This document shows, in pieces, positions 8,532 to 15,298 of a stretch of DNA of 23,745 nt; positions within the stretch are counted from its first letter, which is position 1; each line of letters starts with the position of its first letter. Made by a program: the position numbers and the translations under genes. The notes beneath the pieces are model-generated. The model saw only the letters and a list, made by a program, of their open reading frames with translations, was not told the DNA's origin and searched no databases. Origin of the DNA: Planctomycetota bacterium (GTDB lineage: Bacteria > Planctomycetota > Planctomycetia > Pirellulales > Pirellulaceae); the NCBI GenBank assembly GCA_029259935.1, contig JAJDEH010000486.1:1-23745 (forward strand), given 5' to 3'.

Positions 8532-10010
8532 ATGAAACACTTTGTCATCAGCACTCTCGTGGCGACGCTTTGCATTCTCACCGGAATCGACACCGCGTTG
8601 GCGGACGAAGGCCAGCCGAACATCCTGTTCATTTTTCTCGATGACTTCGGCTGGCGGGATACCAAATACATGGGCTCCGACTTCTACGAGACGCCTCACA
8701 TTGATAAGCTTGCGTCGCAAGGAATGATCTTTACCGACGCGTATTCTTGCGCGGCGAATTGCGCGCCCGCGAGGGCGTGCTTGCTTTCGGGCCAGTATAC
8801 ACCGCGGCATAAGATCTTCAACGTTGGCACCGGACCGCGAGGCAAGGCCCGGCATCGCCGGCTGGTGCACGTGCCGGGCGTGAGTACGCTCGACCCAACC
8901 ATCAAGACTTGGGCACACCAACTTCAGCAAGCCGGCTATGCCACCGCCACCATGGGCAAGTGGCATTTGAGCGGCGATCCCATCCCCTATGGTTTCGATC
9001 TCAACATCGGCGGCACGCATGCCGGAGGCCCGCCGCGAGGCTACTATCCTCCGCATGGCAAGGCGCCCGGCCTACAGGATGCCCCCCGGGATGAATACTT
9101 GACCGACCGGCTGACGGACGAGGCGGTCGCCTTCATTCGCCGGTCCAAAGACAAACCTTGGGCGCTCTATTTAACGCACTTTGCCGTCCATACACCCTTG
9201 CATGCCAAGAAGGAACTTGTGGCCAAGTACGAAGCCAAGCCCAAAGGCAAACTGCACGACCATGTGGCGATGGCCACGATGATCCAGTCGGTCGATGACG
9301 GCGTTGGAAAAATCCAGCAGACGCTTGAAGAACTGGGCCTGGAAGAAAACACCGTGATCCTGTTCTTCTCCGACAACGGTGGCTATGGCCCGGCCACCGA
9401 CATGGATCCGCTGAAGGGTTACAAGGGCACCTATTACGAGGGCGGAATTCGTGTGCCGTTCTTTGTGAAGTGGCCGGGCAAGGTCAAACCGGGCACGAAG
9501 TGCGACGAGCCGATCATTGGCGTCGATATGTATCCCACGTTGTGCGAAATCGCCGGAACGAAGACGCCGGAGAATCAACCGATCGATGGCGTCAGCCTCG
9601 TCCCGTTGTTCCAAGGCGAGATCGAGACGCTCGCGGATCGGGCCCTGTTCTGGCACTTTCCCGCTTACTTGCAGTCGTACAACGGCGTGTCGAACGAGCA
9701 GCGCGACCCGCTGTTTCGCTCGCGGCCGTGCAGCATTATTCGACACGGCGACTGGAAGCTGCATCAGTACTTTGAAGACGGCGGAATCGAACTCTATAAC
9801 TTGCGGGACGACATCGGCGAAACCACCGATCTAAACGAGAAGCAGCCAGCTAAGACGCGCGAATTGCTGACACGTTTGGAATCGTGGCGCAAGCAAATCA
9901 ATGCTCCCGTGCCGGCCAAGCAAAATCCCGCGTACGATGCCACCGATGAAGCGAAGGCCATTGAAGCCGCAAAGAAGAAAGCCAAGCAGCGCGGTCTCAA
10001 AGAGGATTGA
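8532..10010 (+). CDS. Secreted type I sulfatase (arylsulfatase A-like), Cys-type active site
   Basis: This is a 492-residue sulfatase counted from the ATG at 8532, which starts a signal peptide (MKHFVISTLVATLCILTG, cut near TALA-DE). Earlier in-frame ATGs reach 8433 but add a non-hydrophobic leader. Motifs are FLDDFGWRDTKYMGS (metal Asp37/38), NCAPARACLLSG (Cys77 to formylglycine, Arg81), MGKWHLSGD (Lys143), AVHTPLHAKK, and FFSDNGGYG (Asp281, Asn282). A typical C-terminal subdomain (GDWKLHQYFEDGGIELYNL) follows, ending in a Lys-rich tail. It is closer to arylsulfatase A-type enzymes than the neighbouring SGSH-like gene, so the divergent pair are not simple duplicates. Ribosome-binding sequence is weak. 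Likely role: removing O-sulfate from extracellular or periplasmic glycans; substrate not inferable. Confidence 0.93.
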   Translation: MKHFVISTLVATLCILTGIDTALADEGQPNILFIFLDDFGWRDTKYMGSDFYETPHIDKLASQGMIFTDAYSCAANCAPARACLLSGQYTPRHKIFNVGTGPRGKARHRRLVHVPGVSTLDPTIKTWAHQLQQAGYATATMGKWHLSGDPIPYGFDLNIGGTHAGGPPRGYYPPHGKAPGLQDAPRDEYLTDRLTDEAVAFIRRSKDKPWALYLTHFAVHTPLHAKKELVAKYEAKPKGKLHDHVAMATMIQSVDDGVGKIQQTLEELGLEENTVILFFSDNGGYGPATDMDPLKGYKGTYYEGGIRVPFFVKWPGKVKPGTKCDEPIIGVDMYPTLCEIAGTKTPENQPIDGVSLVPLFQGEIETLADRALFWHFPAYLQSYNGVSNEQRDPLFRSRPCSIIRHGDWKLHQYFEDGGIELYNLRDDIGETTDLNEKQPAKTRELLTRLESWRKQINAPVPAKQNPAYDATDEAKAIEAAKKKAKQRGLKED

Positions 10011-10044
10011 CATTTGGCAGCTTCGGCAGCACGGCACGTTCGAC

Positions 10045-10077
10045 GTCGTGGCACCCGAACATCATGGTGCCGTCGAC
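10045..10077. terminator. Possible stem-loop in the convergent gap after sulfatase 3
   Basis: GTCG-T-GGCACC (10045-10055) can pair with GGTGCC-GT-CGAC (10066-10077) around a 10-nt loop, giving a 10-bp stem with one small internal loop. It lies in the 68-bp gap between two convergent genes, where a terminator is expected. No T-run follows on either strand, so an intrinsic terminator is not proven. Part of the sequence also belongs to a direct repeat. Confidence 0.3.
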
Positions 10078-10090
10078 ATCATAGTGCCGT
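10059..10090. repeat. Two imperfect copies of a 15-mer at 17-bp period
   Basis: ACATCATGGTGCCGT (10059-10073) recurs as ACATCATAGTGCCGT (10076-10090), 14 of 15 bases matching, with a period of 17 bp. The second copy runs into the last codons of the ABC transporter gene. It is short and may have arisen by local duplication. Confidence 0.6.
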
Positions 10091-11992
10091 TTGCTCGAAC
10101 TCTGTTTGCAGGGCGACCATTTCTTGATACTTGCCGCCTTCGGCCAGCAGTTGATCGTGAGTTCCCACTTCAAGGATGCGTCCCTTGTCCAACACGACGA
10201 TTCGATCGGCATGTTTGATAGTGCTGAGCCGGTGAGCGATGACAAAGCAGGTCCGTCCTTGCAGCAGCGTTCTCAAGCTGCGTTGAATGAGCAGTTCGCT
10301 TTCGCTGTCCAGGTTGCTGGTCGCTTCGTCCAAGATCAGTATTTGGGGATCGGCCAGCAGCGCCCGAGCGATCGCCAGCCTTTGGCGTTGTCCGCCGCTT
10401 AGCTTGACTCCCCGTTCGCCGATCACCGTATCATAGCCGTCTTCCAAGGCCATGATGAACTCGTCGGCATTGGCCGCTCGGGCCGCCTGCCGAATCGCGT
10501 CCGCATCCGGACGCCCGACTGCATAGCCAATATTTTCGGCGATCGTTCCATCGAACATGAACACGTCCTGTTCGACGACGCCCAGCAGCTTGCGGTATGA
10601 ATCGAGTTGAAGTTCGCGCAAGTCCGTACCGTCGAGTTCAATGCGGCCACAAATTGGATCGTAGAACCGGGCCACAAGATTACAGAGCGTCGTTTTGCCC
10701 GCGCCGCTTCTGCCGACCAAAGCGACGGTTTCTCCCGGCAGAACTTTCAAGTTGATTTCGCTCAGTACGGTTTCCTTGCTTGCCGGATAGCGAAAATCGA
10801 CGTCGTGGAAAGTCAACTCACCAACAACTTGTCGGGGATCGATGCGTTTCTTTCCGCTGTCGTTTTCCAGTTCGTTCGGTTCCTCCAAAAGATCGAGAAC
10901 TCGGTCCAGCCCGGCCAAGTTATTTTGAAAGGTCGTGGCACTGGTCGCCAGCGTGGCCAGCGGCTCCAGCAGCAGCGCCAAATAGAACAGGAACATCGTC
11001 AAGTCGCCGAGCGTCATCTGCCCTTGCAAGATTCGATAGCCGCCATAAGCCAGCAGGGCCGTCGAAGCCAGCGGAATCAGGAACTCCCAAATCACTTCGA
11101 TGGCTCTGGCCCACCACCAGACAAATAGTTGCTGCCGCACCAGCAGGTTATTGCCCCGCACGAATCGGCCTGCTTCGCTCTTTTCACGGCTGAAGGCTCT
11201 GACGATCCGCATGCCTCCAAACGCCTCGGTGGCGTAGCCGTCGATATCCTGCCGGCGAGAACGAATGTCGCGATACATGGGGCGGATCCGACTGATCCAC
11301 GTTCGGTGCGTCAGATACACGGCCGGAATCAGCATCAATCCGCCGACCATTAGACGCCAATCGACACACACCAGAATGATCAAGCTGCCGGCGAGTTGAA
11401 TGATCGCCCGCCACGGATTGTAGATCATGCTGAAGATCAACTCGGCCACACCGCCGGCGTCTTCGCGAAGCAAGCTGGCGGCACCTCCAGATTTGAGTTG
11501 ATACACGCGATGTAAGGGCAACCGAACCGCGTGTTCAAACACTCTGCGACGGACGCCCACTTGAACTCGATTGACCGTTTTGGTCGCCGACCATCGTCCC
11601 CACAGGTGCATGGCCGACGCGAATAGAGTCACCGTAAGCACCACCGCCGCGACCAGCAGCAGCAGTTGTAAGCGGTCGGTCGGCAAGTGCAACGTCGAAG
11701 TCCACGACGCCGGCAATTCTTGACCCGGCGTCAAGACATAGTCGATGACGACCTTCAGCCCGGCGGGCGGAACAAGTTTCAAGACCGTGGCCACGGTCAA
11801 CGTCGCCAGCGCAAAAGCGATGGCCCGCCGGTGCCCGCGCAGCAGTCGCGAAAACTCAATCAACAAAGTCCCAAACGAGCGAATTCTCGTGGGACTTTCT
11901 TCCTTACTTTGAGATCGTCGCTTGTCTTTGGGCCGGTCCTTGGCATCTTGCAGATACTGGCGGAACCGTCCCCGGCTGTTTCTATCCTTCAT
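10079..11992 (-). CDS. ABC exporter half-transporter, MsbA-like (permease fused to ATPase)
   Basis: This 637-residue protein combines a six-helix transmembrane domain (residues ~55-360) with a nucleotide-binding domain (~390-637). The ATPase motifs are complete: Walker A GRSGAGKT (427-434), Q-loop region VVEQDVFMFDGTIAENI (~472-488), signature LSGGQ (531-535), Walker B ILILDEATSNLD (551-562) and H-loop His587 in AHRLSTI. This is the lipid/drug-exporter architecture (MsbA, LmrA, BmrA); it would act as a homodimer in the inner membrane, with substrate unknown (lipid, lipopolysaccharide precursor or drug). The first ~40 residues form an unusually long, strongly charged cytoplasmic leader (Arg/Lys/Asp-rich). 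The gene stands alone, convergent with sulfatase 3, and starts at an ATG with a weak ribosome-binding site. Confidence 0.93.
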   Translation of the reverse strand: MKDRNSRGRFRQYLQDAKDRPKDKRRSQSKEESPTRIRSFGTLLIEFSRLLRGHRRAIAFALATLTVATVLKLVPPAGLKVVIDYVLTPGQELPASWTSTLHLPTDRLQLLLLVAAVVLTVTLFASAMHLWGRWSATKTVNRVQVGVRRRVFEHAVRLPLHRVYQLKSGGAASLLREDAGGVAELIFSMIYNPWRAIIQLAGSLIILVCVDWRLMVGGLMLIPAVYLTHRTWISRIRPMYRDIRSRRQDIDGYATEAFGGMRIVRAFSREKSEAGRFVRGNNLLVRQQLFVWWWARAIEVIWEFLIPLASTALLAYGGYRILQGQMTLGDLTMFLFYLALLLEPLATLATSATTFQNNLAGLDRVLDLLEEPNELENDSGKKRIDPRQVVGELTFHDVDFRYPASKETVLSEINLKVLPGETVALVGRSGAGKTTLCNLVARFYDPICGRIELDGTDLRELQLDSYRKLLGVVEQDVFMFDGTIAENIGYAVGRPDADAIRQAARAANADEFIMALEDGYDTVIGERGVKLSGGQRQRLAIARALLADPQILILDEATSNLDSESELLIQRSLRTLLQGRTCFVIAHRLSTIKHADRIVVLDKGRILEVGTHDQLLAEGGKYQEMVALQTEFEQTAL

Positions 11993-12487
11993 TCCATCTT
12001 CTTTGCAACGGACTGCACGCGAGCGAGGTGTTTCATCAAGGTCTTTTCTCTGTTCATTTTAGATCAAACCGTGGCCTGCCAAGAGGCGGGCTGTCGTCCT
12101 TTGCAGATCACATTCCGAACCGAATACACTCGCTTTATCGCCATCCCGTCCCGCGGTTCCATTCTGACCGTACCTGACCAGGCGGAACTACCCAAAGTGG
12201 CCGTTCCGGGTGGTAGCGTCCGGATTAAGGCGAAGCTTGCCCTATTTTCACCATAAAACGGGCAATTTGGGGCGTTCAGTTAGGGCACTACCACCCGCCA
12301 TGGTTGGTTGATCGTGACCGCCTATTTGGGATAGATTGAGGTACTGGTCGGCACATTCCTAGATTTTTTTCCAAATTGGTGTCCGGTGCCAGAAAGAGAA
12401 TCTGATTGTATAGTAGGTAATCACCAAAACACCTCAAGTTAATCTACCGTGATGGTTAACAACTTTCCCCTGTCAGGAGTTTCTACT
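11993..12487. other. 495-bp non-coding region between divergent genes
   Basis: No convincing gene lies here. The open frame across 11687-12256 is antisense to the ABC gene and has no family features. The stretch must hold the promoters of the ABC transporter (-) and the Tyr-rich protein (+), but no clear -35/-10 pair is visible. It contains a nested inverted repeat at 12207-12297 and an AGGAG ribosome-binding site at 12475-12479 for the gene starting at 12488. Confidence 0.6.
12207..12297. repeat. Nested inverted repeats (10-bp outer arms, inner hairpin)
   Basis: CGGGTGGTAG (12207-12216) and CTACCACCCG (12288-12297) are perfect inverted arms. Inside, TTGCCC (12237-12242) pairs with GGGCAA (12260-12265), continued by TTTT (12245-12248) with AAAA (12255-12258) around a 6-nt loop. 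GCCCTA (12239-12244) can alternatively pair with TAGGGC (12281-12286). This could be an RNA fold with two alternative states, a protein-binding site, or the remnant of a small mobile element. Function unknown. Confidence 0.45.
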
Positions 12488-12979
12488 ATGACGCGATTCA
12501 AGGCGTTTCTGTTGGTAGCGGTCATGATGACGACCGTATTTGGTGGCATGGTTGCTACCTCGGATGCAGCGTACCGTCAACGATATGGTGGCTGGAGCTA
12601 CCACACGGGCCATCGGTATTACTACCGATCGTATTACTACAAGCCCTACACGACGTACACCAAGTACAACTACCACTACTGCATCCATTACCCGTCTCGA
12701 CCTCGCTACGTGTACTACTACAACCCGTACCGGCGAGTCTACTGGGGCCGTTACGACCTCGAGCAAAAGGGTTATTCGGAATTGGCCGCGGAGGATCGCA
12801 AGGGCAAGCTAGAGGACATTTCGGAGGATGCGTTCCCCGAACCTGGCGCAATGCCATCGATTCCTGAGTCGGAAGACGGCGTCAAGATTGACGTTCCCAG
12901 CAAGGACGACCTGCCGAAGTTGGACACGCCCAAGGATGCTCCCGGCGGAGATGCCCCCGGCGGAGACGCTCCTAATTAG
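12488..12979 (+). CDS. Secreted tyrosine-rich protein of unknown function
   Basis: This is a 163-residue protein. I chose the ATG at 12488, with AGGAG 8 bp upstream, over the ATG at 12449. A signal peptide (TRFKAFLLVAVMMTTVFGG, cut near SDA-AY) is followed by a remarkable segment, residues 29-89, with 22 tyrosines, many in YYY runs, mixed with Arg, His and Trp. Then come a short conserved-looking block (WGRYDLEQKGYSELAAEDRKG), an acidic/Pro-rich part (DAFPEPGAMPSIPESEDG) and a C-terminal double repeat, APGGD-APGGD. It is likely exported or surface-located; Tyr-rich stretches can cross-link, stack or bind metals, but no function can be assigned. Similar short Tyr-rich secreted proteins are, as I recall, frequent in planctomycetes. 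A strong terminator follows, so it is probably a single-gene unit. Confidence 0.85.
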   Translation: MTRFKAFLLVAVMMTTVFGGMVATSDAAYRQRYGGWSYHTGHRYYYRSYYYKPYTTYTKYNYHYCIHYPSRPRYVYYYNPYRRVYWGRYDLEQKGYSELAAEDRKGKLEDISEDAFPEPGAMPSIPESEDGVKIDVPSKDDLPKLDTPKDAPGGDAPGGDAPN

Positions 12980-12997
12980 TTGAAGACCAGCGACTAG

Positions 12998-13032
12998 AAC
13001 GTGCGGCAGCGAAAGTTGTCGCACGTTTTTTT
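12998..13032 (+). terminator. Rho-independent terminator with GAAA tetraloop
   Basis: The arms 12998-13010 and 13015-13027 form a 13-bp stem (two G-U pairs) closed by a GAAA tetraloop (13011-13014). A run of seven T's (13026-13032) overlaps the base of the stem. It lies 19 bp after the stop of the Tyr-rich gene. No matching T-run occurs for the opposite strand, so it mainly serves the plus-strand gene. Confidence 0.92.
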
Positions 13033-13051
13033 ATGCGCCCGGTGTGAGTAT

Positions 13052-13693
13052 TCAGCCTAGCTCGACGCATTCCGCCGTCGACACGTTCTCCGGCGACAGC
13101 TTTGTCGGCAACGTGGCGGCTTGCATCGCTTCGCCGGACAGTTGGCGAAAGCGGGCTTGGGCGCGCCGCACAATGGGTTGCCCGACCTGCGCCAGCAGTT
13201 GTTGCGGTCGAGAAAAAGCAAATAGGTCGTACCAGACCTCGTCCGTTTCTCGATTCCATTCGACAAGGAAGCGTTCTTCTCCGCACTCGATGTGGTCTGG
13301 CAGTGTTCCGTAAGCAAAACCAAAACTCAGGATTCGTGTAGCGTCTTGTTCAAGATGATCGTCAACAACGTAGACGATTCGGCAAGGATTCAGCGTCCAC
13401 AGGCCGGCCCCCCGCGCAAGAATGGCAACAAGCGTCCCTTCCTCGATCGGCTTGTCGGGCCAAAACAGTTCGGTCATGGGAGAGGGAAACATCCGCCAAG
13501 CACGGATGGCTAACTTGGCGCGGTGGTACGTTTGTGCACCCCGCCCAAGCAGAACTCGATGGTGATCGGTGGAAAAACCAACCGGCGCGGTATCTCGCGT
13601 GGCTCCCACTTCGGCATAGGAAAACGGGGCGTCCCGGTTCGCGCACGAATACGCGATGACTTCCGCTTCGGAGGGCTTGGTGAGTGTAATCAT
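13052..13693 (-). CDS. DUF1990 (UPF0548) family protein
   Basis: This 213-residue protein shows the DUF1990 pattern: an N-terminal FSYAEVGAT followed by GFSTDHHRVLLGRGAQTY and KLAIRAWRMFP; the middle G-x-x-WTLNPCRIVYVVDD; and the C-terminal FAYGTLPDHIECGEERFLVEWN...VWYDLFAFSRPQQ with a closing Arg/Gln-rich helix. The family is small and soluble, found in bacteria and plants, with no established biochemical role; a ligand-binding, SRPBCC-like fold has been suggested for related proteins, which I treat as uncertain. A GAGGGGAG site precedes the ATG. It follows map by 68 bp on the same strand, so read-through from the ribosomal run is possible, though the topic seems unrelated. Confidence 0.88.
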   Translation of the reverse strand: MITLTKPSEAEVIAYSCANRDAPFSYAEVGATRDTAPVGFSTDHHRVLLGRGAQTYHRAKLAIRAWRMFPSPMTELFWPDKPIEEGTLVAILARGAGLWTLNPCRIVYVVDDHLEQDATRILSFGFAYGTLPDHIECGEERFLVEWNRETDEVWYDLFAFSRPQQLLAQVGQPIVRRAQARFRQLSGEAMQAATLPTKLSPENVSTAECVELG

Positions 13694-13761
13694 GGACGGC
13701 TCCCCTCTAATAACCGCGAGCCGGCCGGTCCGTTAACCGCGTCGATCCAGGACTACCAACG

Positions 13762-14610
13762 TCAAAGCCAGGTTGGCAAATCGGTCTCATTCTCACCCGG
13801 CGCGCCTGTCAACAAATAGGGCCCATCCTTGGTGATCGCGATGGTGTGTTCAAAATGCGCGCTGGCCAGCCCATCGGCGGTCACCTGCGTCCAATGGTCG
13901 GCTAGGCCCTTTACCTCGATGGTTCCCGTATTCACCATTGGCTCCACGGCGATGACCACTCCCGGCCGTAAATCAAAATCACCGCCTTCCCGGAATTTCT
14001 CTTCATCATAGTAGTTCAAAACTTGCGGACGTTCGTGCATTTCGCGGCCAATGGCGTGTCCCACGAACTCTTCGACCACCGAGAACCCCGCGTCGCGGAC
14101 ATAATGGGACATTTCTTTCGCAATCTCGCTCCAGCGGTCGCGGTTGCCCATCAGGTCAATTGCCAGATGCAGCGCTCCTTCGGTGATCTCCAACAATTGC
14201 TTCTTTTGGGTGGAGACGGTTCCGACGCAATGCGTGACCGCCGCGTCGCCGCACCAGCCATCGACCTTGCATCCCGTGTCGATGCTGACAATATCGCCCT
14301 CGACCAATTCGCGCGGGCCAGGGATACCATGCACGACCTCTTCATTCACCGAGATGCACGTGACGGCAGGAAACGGGACTTCGCCCGGAAATCCCTTGAA
14401 CAGCGGCAGTGCCCCGATCCTGTCGAAGTGCCGTTCGACCGCGGCGTCGACTTCGCCGGTCGTAGCGCCTGGACGCACCAGTTCCTTGGCGATTTGATGT
14501 GCTTTCCAGACGGCCAGTCCGGCCGGCCGCATCATACGAATTTCGCGCGCCGAGCGAAGGGTTCTTGAAGGGGCGGTATCCGAGGAAAGGTCAGTCCAGC
14601 GAAGCGTCAT
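13762..14610 (-). CDS. map: Methionine aminopeptidase, type I
   Basis: This 282-residue metalloenzyme removes N-terminal Met from new proteins. The five metal ligands are all visible: Asp111 (SIDTG), Asp122 (CGDAAVTH), His185 (VGHAIG), Glu223 (AVEPM) and Glu254 (HFEHT). His94 in VVHGIPG contributes to substrate handling. The length exceeds that of the E. coli enzyme (264) by an N-terminal ~15 residues; there is no zinc-finger extension. It starts 10 bp after the adk stop, and secY-adk-map is a widespread arrangement at the end of spc-type ribosomal operons. Just beyond it the ribosomal genes usual elsewhere (infA, rpmJ, rpsM, rpsK) are not found. Confidence 0.97.
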   Translation of the reverse strand: MTLRWTDLSSDTAPSRTLRSAREIRMMRPAGLAVWKAHQIAKELVRPGATTGEVDAAVERHFDRIGALPLFKGFPGEVPFPAVTCISVNEEVVHGIPGPRELVEGDIVSIDTGCKVDGWCGDAAVTHCVGTVSTQKKQLLEITEGALHLAIDLMGNRDRWSEIAKEMSHYVRDAGFSVVEEFVGHAIGREMHERPQVLNYYDEEKFREGGDFDLRPGVVIAVEPMVNTGTIEVKGLADHWTQVTADGLASAHFEHTIAITKDGPYLLTGAPGENETDLPTWL

Positions 14611-14620
14611 GGCGGTTCGA

Positions 14621-15190
14621 TTACTTGTTCCGTGGTTGGTGGTCGTTGATGCACTTCAGGATTCGCCTGAAAACCTCGTCGACCGAACCAACGCCGTCGA
14701 CGGTACAAAGGTTGTTTTCGGTGCCGTAATAGTCCAGTACCGGCTTCGTCCGGGACGCATACACCCGCAGCCGATTGGCGATCGTGTTGAGCGTATCGTC
14801 TTCACGATTTCGCCCCGACAGACGCTCTAGAATTATTTCATCATCCACGCGCAATTCCAGAGCTAAATCCAGTGGGGTGTCCCGATGCAGGAGCAATTCG
14901 TCCAAAGCCTCGGCTTGGGCAATCGTCCGCGGAAAACCGTCAAATAGGCAACCATCGTCGCAGTCGCCTACCTCAAGCCGATCCGAGACAATTCCGATGA
15001 CGATGGGATCGGGTACTAAATCGCCCTTTTCAAGGAACCCTTGGGCTTCGCGGCCGAGTGGTGTTTGGGCGTGTTGAGCGGATCGCAGCATGTCACCCGT
15101 CGACAACCAAGGTGCGTCGAGGTGCTTAGAAAGTCGCTCGCCCTGGATGCCTTTGCCGGCACCCGGGGGTCCAACAAGAACGATGAACAT
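14621..15190 (-). CDS. adk: Adenylate kinase, short (no zinc LID) form
   Basis: This 189-residue kinase interconverts ATP + AMP and 2 ADP. I chose the ATG at 15190, which starts MFIVLVGPPGAGKG at the normal place; the frame is open to 15217. Motifs are the P-loop GPPGAGKG, AMP-binding STGDMLRS, CLFDGFPRT, and NRLRVYASRTKPVLDYY in the C-terminal part. The LID region (ERLSGRNREDDTLNTIANRL) is short and lacks the four-Cys zinc site, as in the small Adk variants. The residue after GKG is Ile (GKGIQ), where Thr is nearly universal; see findings. It sits 108 bp after secY and 10 bp before map, in the ribosomal gene run. Confidence 0.96.
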   Translation of the reverse strand: MFIVLVGPPGAGKGIQGERLSKHLDAPWLSTGDMLRSAQHAQTPLGREAQGFLEKGDLVPDPIVIGIVSDRLEVGDCDDGCLFDGFPRTIAQAEALDELLLHRDTPLDLALELRVDDEIILERLSGRNREDDTLNTIANRLRVYASRTKPVLDYYGTENNLCTVDGVGSVDEVFRRILKCINDHQPRNK

Positions 15191-15298
15191 AGCCGAAGCT
15201 CGACATGCGTGCCACAAACAAACTCTTCACGGGCCGCCAGTCTAGCACGACCCTTAGCCAACGTCGAATTCTGCAACTCGACCAACTTCTCTTTTCGG

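Noticed and set aside
11687..12256. A 189-codon plus-strand frame reaching into the non-coding region
   Set aside because: More than half is antisense to the ABC transporter; the rest has no ribosome-binding site or family features.
13711..13741. TAACCGCG repeated at both sides of a CCGGCCGG palindrome after map
   Set aside because: The repeats are only 8 bp, GC-rich and without a T-run, so neither a terminator nor an element can be supported.
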